Numbered from the stretch's first letter, positions 46,202-53,841 are shown. The stretch is 64,000 nt of DNA from an uncultured Litoreibacter sp. (GCA_947492995.1 CANLOU010000001.1:1063001-1127000), one strand, 5' to 3'. Made by a program: numbers and translations. Notes: generated from the sequence alone by a model not told the origin.

Positions 46202-46822
46202 ATGAACAAGGCGTATGTTTGGACGGCTGGTGGGTTGATCGTCGGCATGTTGGGGCTGACTTTTGCGGCGCCTTATGTGCTTGGAAATCGCGAGGACGCG
46301 TTCGCGCAATGCGCGCAGGGTGCGGTGGCCGGTGGCGACATTGGCGGACCGTTTGAACTGGTGTCTCAGACCGGGGAAACGGTGACCGAGCAGGACGTCA
46401 TTACAGAGCCCACCTTGATCTATTTTGGCTACACCTATTGCCCTGATGTCTGCCCATTGGACGTCTCAAGAAACGCGGAAGCCATCGACGTTCTGGCGGA
46501 GCAGGGCGTGGAGGCGACACCGGTGTTTATCTCCGTCGACCCGGAGCGCGACACCCCAGACGTTCTGGCCGAATTCACCGACATCATGCACCCCAAAATG
46601 ATCGGGCTGACAGGGTCGGCCAGCCAAGTGAAAGCGGCCAGCCAAGCCTATCGCACCTTCTACAGAAAACAGGCTGGCGGCGGCGAGGACTATCTGGTCG
46701 ATCATTCGACTTTCACCTATCTGGTGCTTCCGGAAAAAGGCTTCGTAGATTTCTTCCGGCGCGATGCATCCGCGGATCAAATGGCGGAAACCGTGGCCTG
46801 TTATGCGGCGGCGACGTCCTAA
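46202..46822 (+). CDS. senC: SCO1/SenC/PrrC family copper chaperone
   Basis: 206 residues. One N-terminal membrane anchor (about 7-25) is followed by a thioredoxin-like fold. The copper ligands are Cys80, Cys84 in YTYCPDVCPLD and His168 in YLVDHSTFTYLV. It delivers copper to the CuA centre of cytochrome oxidase and in Rhodobacter affects RegB/PrrB signalling. Start at the ATG behind GGTGAGC; a longer reading of 16 residues is not supported. regA follows 82 bp later on the same strand. Confidence 0.93.
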   Translation: MNKAYVWTAGGLIVGMLGLTFAAPYVLGNREDAFAQCAQGAVAGGDIGGPFELVSQTGETVTEQDVITEPTLIYFGYTYCPDVCPLDVSRNAEAIDVLAEQGVEATPVFISVDPERDTPDVLAEFTDIMHPKMIGLTGSASQVKAASQAYRTFYRKQAGGGEDYLVDHSTFTYLVLPEKGFVDFFRRDASADQMAETVACYAAATS

Positions 46823-46904
46823 GCACCTGAATTCTATCGTATTTGACGGGTGAGGGGTCGCGACCTACATTACTGACCGTAACCAGATTGAAAAGGGTCA
46901 AGGG

Positions 46905-47459
46905 ATGACGGACCGCGCCATGAAAGAGATCGGCGAAGACAGATCGCTGCTGATTGTAGACGATGACGAACCCTTCCTGCGCCGCCTTGCACGGGCGATG
47001 GAGAAGCGCGGATTTGAGCCCGAAGCCGTCGAAACAGTGGCCGCCGGAAAGGCCATCGCCACGGCGCGTCCACCGGCATATGCGGTGGTGGATTTGCGCC
47101 TTGAGGATGGCAACGGATTGGACGTTGTCGAGGTGCTGCGGGAGCGTCGTCCCGACGCGCGCATCGTGGTGCTGACGGGCTATGGCGCGATTGCGACGGC
47201 GGTGGCTGCGGTGAAGATCGGGGCCACGGATTACCTGTCGAAACCGGCCGATGCCAATGACGTCACCAACGCGCTTTTGGCGACCGGCGACGAGCTGCCG
47301 CCGCCGCCGGAAAACCCGATGTCGGCCGACCGTGTCAGATGGGAACATATCCAGCGTGTCTACGAGCTGTGCGACCGCAATGTGAGCGAAACCGCGCGGC
47401 GTTTGAGCATGCATCGCCGCACCTTGCAGCGCATTTTGGCGAAGCGCAGTCCGCGTTAA
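46905..47459 (+). CDS. regA: Redox response regulator RegA/PrrA/ActR
   Basis: 184 residues, exactly the RegA size. The receiver domain has the acidic pair LLIVDDDEPF and the phospho-acceptor Asp63 in VVDLRLEDGNG, the same residue number as in R. capsulatus RegA. A Pro-rich linker (ELPPPPENP) leads to the Fis-type helix-turn-helix NVSETARRLSMHRRTLQRIL at the C-terminus. It is phosphorylated by RegB and binds GC-rich promoters. An 11-bp tandem repeat lies just after its stop. Confidence 0.97.
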   Translation: MTDRAMKEIGEDRSLLIVDDDEPFLRRLARAMEKRGFEPEAVETVAAGKAIATARPPAYAVVDLRLEDGNGLDVVEVLRERRPDARIVVLTGYGAIATAVAAVKIGATDYLSKPADANDVTNALLATGDELPPPPENPMSADRVRWEHIQRVYELCDRNVSETARRLSMHRRTLQRILAKRSPR

Positions 47460-47476
47460 CTTTTGCCGAATTCCCG

Positions 47477-47520
47477 AATGTGTATTTAATATGTATTTCA
47501 TATGTATTTGATGCGCATTT
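47477..47520. repeat. Four tandem 11-bp repeats downstream of regA
   Basis: AATGTGTATTT, AATATGTATTT, CATATGTATTT, GATGCGCATTT. The ATGTATTT core repeats with an 11-bp period, close to one helical turn, giving phased A/T tracts. The block lies between regA and the small lipoprotein gene. Confidence 0.65.
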
Positions 47521-47541
47521 GAATCTGTTAACGGTGGTAGA

Positions 47542-47898
47542 ATGAAACGAGTTTTTTTGGTGGTTTGGGTGGCGGCTTTGTCGGCCTGCGCGCCGGGCGC
47601 TTCCGTTGACACGCCTGCCAAAACCGACCCGATCCCGTTCCAGCTTGATGCCCGGGGCGTGCAGCTTGTCGATCGCGCAGGGCGGATTGATTTCGGGCGC
47701 ACAGATCATTCCACGGAGCGCGCGATGACCAAGCTGGTTGGGCAGGGCGTTTCGTCTCGGGCCATTTGCGATGACGGCAGTCCGTTTGTGACCTGGCCGG
47801 ATGGCTCGACGCTCTATTTCCGAAACGGAGCGTTCCGTGGTTGGTCGGCGACAGCCGCCGACGGAACCCTGCGACAGGGCGGCAGAACCTGCGCTTAG
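47542..47898 (+). CDS. Small hypothetical lipoprotein
   Basis: 118 residues with a lipoprotein signal (MKRVFLVVWVAALSACAPG, lipobox LSAC). The mature part has no motif I recognise; the segment DGSPFVTWPDGSTLYFRNGAFRGWSA and two cysteines (Cys in RAICDDG and the last CA) may form a disulfide. It follows regA and the phased repeats. Its stop overlaps that of the convergent small membrane-protein gene by 4 bp. Confidence 0.7.
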   Translation: MKRVFLVVWVAALSACAPGASVDTPAKTDPIPFQLDARGVQLVDRAGRIDFGRTDHSTERAMTKLVGQGVSSRAICDDGSPFVTWPDGSTLYFRNGAFRGWSATAADGTLRQGGRTCA

Positions 47899-48125
47899 GC
47901 AGATGCGGCGAGGCCCGTTAACATCGCCGCGCCCGCCACGATGTGGATCAGCATGATGGCCTTGTCATTCCACAGCACGCCGACGACAAACCAGCCGAAA
48001 ACCCCGACAAGAAAGAGATAAAGGTTCCACGGAGTGACCGCAAAAGCGGTGGCGGTGTAGCCTAGGATTTGAATGAGAGACGCCGCCCATTTGAGGACGA
48101 AGGCGGATTGGGACTTGGTGGGCAT
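47895..48125 (-). CDS. Small two-helix membrane protein
   Basis: 76 residues (MPTKSQSAFVLKWAASLIQILGYTATAFAVT...). Two or three hydrophobic helices at about 10-30, 33-51 and 55-74 span the membrane. I recognise no family function. A GGAAAG site lies 6 nt upstream of the ATG. It is downstream of the micro-ORF operon terminator, so it probably has its own promoter or is expressed by read-through. Confidence 0.65.
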   Translation of the reverse strand: MPTKSQSAFVLKWAASLIQILGYTATAFAVTPWNLYLFLVGVFGWFVVGVLWNDKAIMLIHIVAGAAMLTGLAASA

Positions 48126-48138
48126 TTCGACTTTCCAG

Positions 48139-48183
48139 AAAAAAGGCCCGAACGCATCAAGGGGAGACAATCGCGTTCGGGCC
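48139..48183 (-). terminator. Intrinsic terminator of the micro-ORF operon
   Basis: Read on the minus strand: GGCCCGAACGC, 17-nt loop, GCGTTCGGGCC, then TTTTTT. The 11-bp perfect stem and six Ts make it a strong rho-independent terminator. It ends 28 bp after the last micro-ORF stop. Confidence 0.9.
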
Positions 48184-48210
48184 AGTGGGTACGCTGACAG
48201 GGGGGCAGCG

Positions 48211-48366
48211 CTACCAGAAGGTTTGGATGATTGGGTGATAGGTGGCACCGTCCCGACGGGTGGCACGCGGAGACGTGATAACGCCGCGACGGTGCGGGTC
48301 ATGCGCTTCGGGGCTTTGGCTGCGGCTTTGCGCGTCGAGGATCATTTTTGACAGTTTGTCGAACAT
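48211..48366 (-). CDS. Micro-ORF C of a three-gene small-protein operon
   Basis: 51 residues starting MFDKLSKMILDAQSRSQS and ending HPIIQTFW. AGGAG lies exactly 6 nt upstream of the ATG and overlaps the stop of micro-ORF B (TAGGAG), so translation is coupled; only 9 nt separate the two. The N-terminal 12 residues can form an amphipathic helix and share a pattern with ORFs A and B; the middle is rich in Arg (PHRRG, RATRRDG). No known family is recognised. The strong ribosome site, spacing and terminator 28 bp later support a real gene although it is too short for usual length cut-offs. Confidence 0.75.
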   Translation of the reverse strand: MFDKLSKMILDAQSRSQSPEAHDPHRRGVITSPRATRRDGATYHPIIQTFW

Positions 48367-48375
48367 GGGGGGCTC

Positions 48376-48480
48376 CTATTTGGGGGTTCTGCGGCTGCGA
48401 GGGGTATAGCGTTCCGCGACCGGCGGGCTGTTCCGAGGCTTGAGGGCGTCAAAGACAATCTGGGACATGGAGATATACAT
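48376..48480 (-). CDS. Micro-ORF B of a three-gene small-protein operon
   Basis: 34 residues: it starts MYISMSQIVFDALKPRN and ends RYTPRSRRTPK. A perfect AAAGGAG lies 6 nt before the ATG. The N-terminus follows the same pattern as ORF C (aromatic at 2, hydrophobic at 5, Ser at 6, hydrophobics at 8-10, Asp-Ala at 11-12), and the tail is basic. It lies 20 nt after ORF A. Function unknown; a membrane-active or regulatory small protein is one possibility. Confidence 0.7.
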   Translation of the reverse strand: MYISMSQIVFDALKPRNSPPVAERYTPRSRRTPK

Positions 48481-48500
48481 CTGACGCTCCTTTCGCGGCG

Positions 48501-48662
48501 CTATTGAAAGTAGGAATAGGGATTGTGGCGACGTGTCCGCTGCATGTCCTTGCGATGCGGGTCAGCCGTGAAACGGTCCGCATATTGCGTTGCATTGTCG
48601 GACCAGCGGTTCTGATCCTGCCGTGTGGCGGTCATCATCATGTCGGCTATGAGTGAAAGCAT
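48501..48662 (-). CDS. Micro-ORF A, first gene of the three-gene small-protein operon
   Basis: 53 residues: MLSLIADMMMTATRQDQNRW at the start and RRHNPYSYFQ at the end. A perfect AAAGGAG lies 6 nt before the ATG. The first 12 residues follow the pattern of ORFs B and C (hydrophobics at 2, 5 and 8-10, small residue at 6, Ala at 12), and the C-terminus is basic and aromatic. It is the promoter-proximal gene of the unit, 97 bp from the divergent LysR-type gene. No known family recognised. Confidence 0.75.
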   Translation of the reverse strand: MLSLIADMMMTATRQDQNRWSDNATQYADRFTADPHRKDMQRTRRHNPYSYFQ

Positions 48663-48759
48663 GACTTTCTCCTTTTGTTGAGTTGTTGACCTTTTCTGGC
48701 ACAGCTGTAGATGTTTTCAGAGTCAGGAAGATTTTTGTAATGTAAGTTGGGCTAACAGT
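48663..48759. promoter_or_regulatory. Divergent promoter region of micro-ORF operon and LysR gene
   Basis: 97 bp, clearly more A/T-rich than its surroundings, between the ORF A start (minus strand) and the LysR start (plus strand). LysR regulators commonly act from such shared regions through T-N11-A sites. Candidate A/T tracts lie around 48729-48745, but I cannot fix one site or a -35/-10 pair. Confidence 0.5.
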
Positions 48760-49629
48760 ATGGATTGGCGCGAGATCCCCTCCCTCTCTGCTTTGCGGGC
48801 CTTTGAGGCGATGGCCCGGCTTGGCGGGTTCACCGCCGCCGCGCGGGAGCTGAACGTCACGCATGCCGCCATTGCGCAGCATGTGCGCGGGCTGGAGGCG
48901 GAGCTGGGCCAAGTGCTGGTGATGCGCGAGGGGCGCGGCATGGGGCTGACCGAGGCCGGGCGATTGCTGGCTGGATCATTGCAAGACGGATTTGCCGAGA
49001 TCGCCGCCGGCGTCACGGCCACCCGCACATTGGGCGAAGACCGCCCTTTGCAAATTGCCACAACCCCCAGCTTTGCGGAGAATTGGCTGATGCCGCGCAT
49101 TGGCGCGTTCTGGGCAGAGCACCCCGAAATCAAGCTGGCCATGGTGCCGGGCTATGAGTTGGTTGATCTGCGGCGTGACGGATTTGATATGGCCATCCGG
49201 TACGGGCGCGGCGGCTGGGAGGGCGTGACCAGCGACTATCTGGTGAGCGCCGGCAATGTTGTGGTGGCGACGCCTGATCTGGCGGCGCAGGTGCCTTACG
49301 GAAATGTTGAGGCGCTATCGCGCCAACATTGGCTGCACGAAGTGGGCCGCGCCGAGCCGCGGGCCTGGCTGGCGGAACAAGGCCTGAGCTTCCCGCCTGA
49401 GCAGAAGACCGAGTTCACCATGAACACGATGGTCTTGGCCGCGACGCGTGCGGGATACGGCTTTTCTTTGCAAGGCAAGGCGCTGGTTGAAGCCGACCTT
49501 GCGGCGGGGCGGTTGGTGAAGGTGTTTGACGCCGAAAAATCCGATCTGGCCTATTACATGCTGACCCGGCCCGAAAACATGTCCGAGCGGCTACGGGTGT
49601 TTGTTGCGTGGCTGCGGTCCAGCGTGTGA
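48760..49629 (+). CDS. LysR family transcriptional regulator (GcvA-like)
   Basis: 289 residues. The N-terminal winged helix-turn-helix is SLSALRAFEAMARLGGFTAAARELNVTHAAIAQHVRGLEAELGQVLVMR, with the GcvA/AmpR-type wording (PSLSALRAFEA...). The effector domain follows (about 90-289). It is divergent from the three micro-ORFs with a 97-bp shared spacer, so it is the obvious candidate to regulate them. The inducer is unknown. Confidence 0.9.
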   Translation: MDWREIPSLSALRAFEAMARLGGFTAAARELNVTHAAIAQHVRGLEAELGQVLVMREGRGMGLTEAGRLLAGSLQDGFAEIAAGVTATRTLGEDRPLQIATTPSFAENWLMPRIGAFWAEHPEIKLAMVPGYELVDLRRDGFDMAIRYGRGGWEGVTSDYLVSAGNVVVATPDLAAQVPYGNVEALSRQHWLHEVGRAEPRAWLAEQGLSFPPEQKTEFTMNTMVLAATRAGYGFSLQGKALVEADLAAGRLVKVFDAEKSDLAYYMLTRPENMSERLRVFVAWLRSSV

Positions 49630-49654
49630 CCGGTTTGGCGGGCGTTGCAGATTA

Positions 49655-49680
49655 GGTATTTTTGCCAAGATGAAACATGG
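49655..49680 (+). repeat. Dispersed intergenic element, copy 6
   Basis: GGTATTTTTGCCAAGATGAA followed by ACATGG. A GCCAA-type copy between the convergent LysR and GNAT genes. Confidence 0.55.
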
Positions 49681-49707
49681 GGCTCGGCGGGGGCGCGCGC
49701 GTTAACC

Positions 49708-50199
49708 TTAATGAGATGGGTCGAGTTTTAGGCGTTTGGTGATGCGGTCGACCGGAGTGCCATCCGTGAGCGGGACGGCGGTGTCGACGTGGTGGTCGCG
49801 GAAGCCCATCTTTTCGTAATAGGCCAGCCCGCCGGCATTGTCGGCGCGGATTTTGGCGTAGAGTTCAGAGTAGCCTGCGGCTTGGCTGGCCTGTTTGGTG
49901 GCTTTGAAAAGGGCGGTCCCGATACCCTTTTGCGCGGTGCCGGGGCGGGCGAAGGTGGCGATGCCGCCGATATGGGTTTGGGGTGGGTCGAGCGGCTCCA
50001 TCCATTGCATGCCTTGCAGCCTGTCCTCCGCCTCGGCGACATGGATGAAGATTTTGGGATCTGACGCCGCGATGAAGGGCTGGAAATAGGAGGCGTCGCG
50101 CGGCGTCTGGTAGGCGGTTGTGCCGCCAATCGCGATGACGGCGTTGAGGATGCGGACGAGCTCTGGCGCGTCGTTGGGGTGGGCCTTGCGGACAATCAT
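49708..50199 (-). CDS. GNAT family N-acetyltransferase
   Basis: 163 residues. It begins [22 protein letters not shown] and has the acetyl-CoA motif A region RPGTAQKGIGTALFKATKQAS (QxxGxG/A) and the late motif NAGGLAYYEKMGFRDH. It would transfer an acetyl group to an amine; substrate unknown. The PAT-like N-terminus with YQTPRDASYF is seen in the phosphinothricin/MnaT-type subgroup. Its ATG overlaps the stop of the HD hydrolase gene by 4 bp, so the two form a unit. Confidence 0.88.
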   Translation of the reverse strand: MIVRKAHPNDAPELVRILNAVIAIGGTTAYQTPRDASYFQPFIAASDPKIFIHVAEAEDRLQGMQWMEPLDPPQTHIGGIATFARPGTAQKGIGTALFKATKQASQAAGYSELYAKIRADNAGGLAYYEKMGFRDHHVDTAVPLTDGTPVDRITKRLKLDPSH

Positions 50200-50780
50200 T
50201 CGAAAAGCGCGTTGAAGCGCGCGATGAAGTCCGCCTTGACCTGCATCGGCGGGCGGGGTTTGAGCGTGGTTGGCAGCCGCAAATCCGTGGAGGGCGCGCC
50301 GAAGAACTTGTTGCTCTCGTCGATGGAGAAGCCCGCGATTTGGGTGGCCTCCAGCCAGGCAGAGATTTTGTCGGCCTTTTTGATTTGCTTTTTGACCTGT
50401 GCGGGGATGGTGGCGGGCAGGCCGAAGCGGATGTGGATGGCGGCGGTCAGGCGGTCGTCGAGTTCGGCGTAGCCCGGGCCGACGGCCGCCTTCACCGGCG
50501 AAATCATATCGCCAATGACGTATTCGGGGGCGTCGTGCAGCAGGGCGGCGAGTTGCCATTTCGCAGGTTGGGATGGGTTCATCGCCGTGAACAGCCGTTC
50601 GACCAGCACCGAGTGTTCGGCGACGGAATAGGGGAACTCGCCGAAGGTTTGGCCATTCCAGCGGGCCACGAAGGACAGACCATGGGCAATGTCCTCGATT
50701 TCGATGTCCATGGGCGTGGGGTCCAGCAGGTCCAGCCTGCGGCCCGACAGCATCCTTTGCCATGCGCGGGGTTGTTTCAT
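50196..50780 (-). CDS. HD domain hydrolase (YfbR-like)
   Basis: 194 residues with the HD metal-site residues His in [12 protein letters not shown], His-Asp in [21 protein letters not shown] and a downstream Asp ([11 protein letters not shown]). This pattern matches the YfbR/HDDC-type nucleotidase-like phosphohydrolases, which dephosphorylate deoxynucleoside 5'-monophosphates. The ATG behind AGAGG begins [20 protein letters not shown] reading 13 residues longer is possible. The gene diverges from ahcY. Confidence 0.85.
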   Translation of the reverse strand: MKQPRAWQRMLSGRRLDLLDPTPMDIEIEDIAHGLSFVARWNGQTFGEFPYSVAEHSVLVERLFTAMNPSQPAKWQLAALLHDAPEYVIGDMISPVKAAVGPGYAELDDRLTAAIHIRFGLPATIPAQVKKQIKKADKISAWLEATQIAGFSIDESNKFFGAPSTDLRLPTTLKPRPPMQVKADFIARFNALFE

Positions 50781-50825
50781 TGGGGTGCCTCTCTGCGTCA
50801 CTTTTTCTTCCATGGGCATCGCGCA

Positions 50826-50887
50826 TTGTCGAGAGGGGTTACAGGTGCTATCTGCCCCTCAAATATAGAGCTTTAGGAGCAGGTCAC
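50826..50887 (+). promoter_or_regulatory. ahcY leader: promoter or possible riboswitch-like hairpin
   Basis: GAGGGG (50833-50838) can pair with CCCCTC (50855-50860) around an inner CAG/CTG stem. The loop segment GCTATCT could pair, with one bulge, to the ribosome site TAGGAGC before the ahcY ATG, as in short SAM/SAH-type pseudoknot riboswitches. The same bases also allow a promoter (TTGTCG, 17 bp, TATCTG). The two readings exclude each other in part. Confidence 0.3.
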
Positions 50888-52276
50888 ATGGCCAACGACT
50901 ATATCGTCAAAGACATCGCCCTTGCGGAATTCGGCCGCAAGGAACTGGACATTGCCGAAACCGAGATGCCGGGGCTGATGTCCCTGCGTGAGGAATATGG
51001 TGAGAAGAAACCTTTGAAGGGTGCGCGGATCGTTGGGTCTTTGCATATGACTATTCAGACGGCTGTGCTGATTGAGACGCTTGTTGAGCTGGGCGCCGAT
51101 GTGCGCTGGGCGTCGTGCAACATCTTCTCCACCCAGGATCACGCGGCGGCGGCGATTGCGGCAGGCGGCACGCCTGTGTTCGCGATCAAGGGCCAGTCTT
51201 TGGAAGAGCATTGGGACTATCTGGACAAGTCGTTCATGTTCCCGGAAGGCCCGAACCTGATTTTGGATGATGGCGGCGACGCGACGCTTTACATCTTGCT
51301 GGGCGCACGTGCCGAAGCGGGTGAAGACATCATCCCCGTGCCGGGATCGGAAGAAGAAGTGGCGATCAAAGCGCAGATCAAGAAGCGCATGGAGGCCAGC
51401 CCCGGTTGGTTCACCAAGATGCGTGACCAGATTGTTGGCGTCTCGGAAGAGACCACCACCGGCGTTCACCGTCTGTATGACCTGTTCAAGAACGGCCAGC
51501 TGCCGTTCCCCGCGATCAACGTGAACGATTCTGTGACCAAGTCGAAGTTTGACAACAAATACGGCTGTAAAGAATCGCTGGTGGACGGCATCCGCCGTGC
51601 CACCGACACGATGATGGCTGGTAAAGTTGCGGTTGTGATGGGCTACGGCGACGTGGGCAAAGGCTCTGCGGCGTCGCTGGCGGGTGCAGGCGCGCGCGTC
51701 AAGGTCACCGAAGTGGACCCGATCTGCGCGTTGCAGGCGGCGATGGACGGCTTTGAGGTTGTGCTGCTGGAAGACGTTGTGTCCACCGCGGACGTGTTCA
51801 TCACCACCACCGGCAACAAGGACGTGATCCGCATCGAGCATATGCGCGAGATGAAGGACATGGCGATTGTGGGCAATATCGGCCATTTCGACAATGAGAT
51901 TCAGGTCGCCGCGTTGAAGAACCACAAATGGACCAACATCAAAGAGCAAGTCGACATGATCGAGATGCCAAACGGGCATCGCTTGATCCTGCTTTCCGAG
52001 GGCCGTTTGCTGAACCTTGGCAACGCGACGGGTCACCCGTCCTTTGTGATGTCGGCGTCGTTTACCAACCAAGTGCTGGCGCAGATGGAGCTGTGGACCA
52101 ACGGCGACAACTACAAAAACGAGGTCTACATCCTGCCCAAGCATCTGGATGAGAAAGTGGCGCGTCTGCATCTTGCCCGCATTGGCGTGAAGCTGTCGAA
52201 GCTGGACAAAGAGCAGGCCGATTATATCGGCGTGTCCCCGGACGGCCCGTTCAAGCCAGAGCATTACCGCTATTGA
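50888..52276 (+). CDS. ahcY: S-adenosylhomocysteinase
   Basis: 462 residues. NAD-binding motif [36 protein letters not shown], catalytic-region motifs [10 protein letters not shown] and [15 protein letters not shown] and the signature C-terminus PFKPEHYRY are all present. It hydrolyses S-adenosylhomocysteine to adenosine and homocysteine, keeping methylation running. The TAGGAGC ribosome site lies 8 nt before the ATG. A strong inverted repeat follows the stop. Confidence 0.98.
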   Translation: MANDYIVKDIALAEFGRKELDIAETEMPGLMSLREEYGEKKPLKGARIVGSLHMTIQTAVLIETLVELGADVRWASCNIFSTQDHAAAAIAAGGTPVFAIKGQSLEEHWDYLDKSFMFPEGPNLILDDGGDATLYILLGARAEAGEDIIPVPGSEEEVAIKAQIKKRMEASPGWFTKMRDQIVGVSEETTTGVHRLYDLFKNGQLPFPAINVNDSVTKSKFDNKYGCKESLVDGIRRATDTMMAGKVAVVMGYGDVGKGSAASLAGAGARVKVTEVDPICALQAAMDGFEVVLLEDVVSTADVFITTTGNKDVIRIEHMREMKDMAIVGNIGHFDNEIQVAALKNHKWTNIKEQVDMIEMPNGHRLILLSEGRLLNLGNATGHPSFVMSASFTNQVLAQMELWTNGDNYKNEVYILPKHLDEKVARLHLARIGVKLSKLDKEQADYIGVSPDGPFKPEHYRY

Positions 52277-52277
52277 T

Positions 52278-52297
52278 GGTGCGTGAGATCACGCACC
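52278..52297. repeat. 9-bp inverted repeat after ahcY
   Basis: GGTGCGTGA-GA-TCACGCACC followed by CTACGG. The GGTGCGTGA...TCACGCACC(CTACG) layout resembles dispersed proteobacterial REP-like palindromes. It starts 1 bp after the ahcY stop and could also end transcription. Confidence 0.45.
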
Positions 52298-52310
52298 CTA
52301 CGGCGGCGAG

Positions 52311-53018
52311 GTGAAAGCACTTTCGGGACTTTTTAGCGCCATCCTGCTGTGCGGCGGGGTGGCGCTTGGCGTTTGGCAACTGGCGGTGCATCCCGACACG
52401 CCCTTGCCGCGGGAATGGAACCCGACCAAGCAGTTGTATGTGGATGATCCGGTGACGTGGATGACGTCGTGGAAGCTGGATGCGGCGACGCGGGATGCGG
52501 GGCTGTGTAAGGAGGTTCTGGGCGCCGGCTCTGTGAGTTTTCGGGATTTGGAGGACCGTGTTGTCTCGGATGTGTGCCACATCAAGGGGCGGGTTGATCT
52601 GAGCGCCGTGGGGCCCGCGCGGATGAAACCGGTGGAGACGACATGCGCCGTGGCTTTACGCACCGCGATGTGGGAGCGGCATGGGCTGCAACCGGCGGCT
52701 GCCGCGCATCTGGGAACATCCGTGACCGGGATCGGGCATTTTTCGAGCTACAATTGCCGGCAAATTCGCAGCACAGGAGGCAATGGCGGCCGGATGAGCC
52801 TGCATGCCACGGCGGAGGCCCTGGATGTGTTCGGGTTCACCTTGGCGGATGGGCGGCAGCTGGTGATGAAGCGCGACTGGGAGCGCGAGAACGGGTTCTT
52901 TCGGGCGGCGCGGGACAGCGCCTGCACATGGTTCAAAACCACATTAGGCCCTGATTACAACGCTCTGCATGCGGACCACTTCCATTTGCAGTCGCGCGGG
53001 TGGGGGACATGTCGATAG
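52311..53018 (+). CDS. Extensin-like C-terminal domain protein
   Basis: 235 residues. An N-terminal signal anchor (MKALSGLFSAILLCGGVALGVW) is followed by the extensin-like_C domain. Landmarks are YNCRQIRSTGGNGGRMSLHATAEALDVFGF, with the His/Asp pair, and HADHFHLQSRGWG at the end, with two His. The fold is related to D-Ala-D-Ala/LAS-type carboxypeptidases, so a cell-wall hydrolytic role is likely. GTG start behind GGCGAG, 34 bp after ahcY. Cysteines at several places could form periplasmic disulfides. Confidence 0.87.
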   Translation: MKALSGLFSAILLCGGVALGVWQLAVHPDTPLPREWNPTKQLYVDDPVTWMTSWKLDAATRDAGLCKEVLGAGSVSFRDLEDRVVSDVCHIKGRVDLSAVGPARMKPVETTCAVALRTAMWERHGLQPAAAAHLGTSVTGIGHFSSYNCRQIRSTGGNGGRMSLHATAEALDVFGFTLADGRQLVMKRDWERENGFFRAARDSACTWFKTTLGPDYNALHADHFHLQSRGWGTCR

Positions 53019-53165
53019 CGTGAGACCGCCTGCGGGGAAAAGGTCCACCAATTTTTCCTTTGTTTTGGCTTCCTTAACGATTAGCGTCTCAGCCAAGGCC
53101 AATGTGAGAGGCCGAACACGCCTCGTTAATGGGGCAAGGGAAAACACTGGTGGGAGACTTTCCAA

Positions 53166-53507
53166 ATGGGCAAGAGAGACGAACTGATTGCGGTTTACGC
53201 AGACGATCTGAAGAACAAATGTGGCATGACGCCTGATATGGACCTGCTGACCAAGGTCACCATTGGCTGTGGCCCCGCCATTTACAACGCGGATGCTTCA
53301 ACTGTTGCGGGCAGCCAGCCGGATGAGCTGGAAACCGTAAAGAACAACTTTCTCATCAAAAAGCTGGGGCTGTCAGACAGCCCGGCCCTGATGGATGCCA
53401 TCAACAGCTGCATCGAGACCTACGGCAAATCCGAGCGCAACAAATACCGCGCGGTGATGTATTACATGCTGACCAAGCACTTCAACAAAGAAGCCGTTTA
53501 CGGCTGA
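53166..53507 (+). CDS. DUF2853 family protein
   Basis: 113 residues beginning MGKRDELIAVYADDLKNKCGMTPDMDLLTKVTIGCGPAIYNAD, which is the DUF2853 pattern. The structure known for the family is a small alpha-helical protein; its function is unknown. GGGAGA lies before the ATG. A strong terminator follows 20 bp after the stop. Confidence 0.9.
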   Translation: MGKRDELIAVYADDLKNKCGMTPDMDLLTKVTIGCGPAIYNADASTVAGSQPDELETVKNNFLIKKLGLSDSPALMDAINSCIETYGKSERNKYRAVMYYMLTKHFNKEAVYG

Positions 53508-53530
53508 GCCGGACCGGAATTTTGAATGTG

Positions 53531-53556
53531 AGCGCCCGCCTGAGATGGCGGGCGCT
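53531..53556 (+). terminator. Intrinsic terminator behind DUF2853 gene
   Basis: AGCGCCCGCC, loop TGAGAT, GGCGGGCGCTTTGCGTTT. Ten-pair stem with an interrupted T tail. Confidence 0.8.
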
Positions 53557-53841
53557 TTGCGTTTGAGACCAATTTGCGTTGATTTGTTTGGGCAATTCCT
53601 TTGTCGGATGGTGAGGTTTGGGGTATTCAGAGCCATCCCGCCAGTACGGCAGGGCCTAGAATTCCAATCGAACACGTGTGGTGCGGTTTTTGATGCACGT
53701 GGGGTAGAAGGAGGGTTCTGACCGGGGGGTCGGGACCCTCACCGCTTTTGCAGCATCTTCTGTAGAATTGTGCGCATTCCGCGCGTGTGATGTTTTTGCG
53801 TTCTTGGGGAGGTTCCCTCCCCGCCACGCGGGCATCCCCTA
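53557..53841. other. Non-coding spacer
   Basis: This is most of the 362-bp gap between DUF2853 and EVE genes. I find no convincing ORF or RNA gene. It contains a hairpin GGGGAGG-TTC-CCTCCCC at 53806-53822, just before repeat copy 7. Otherwise nothing is recognised. Confidence 0.5.

Noticed and set aside
48562-48912. 116-codon minus-strand frame starting inside the LysR gene
   Set aside because: It is out of frame with micro-ORF A, has no ribosome site and overlaps the LysR helix-turn-helix region in antisense.
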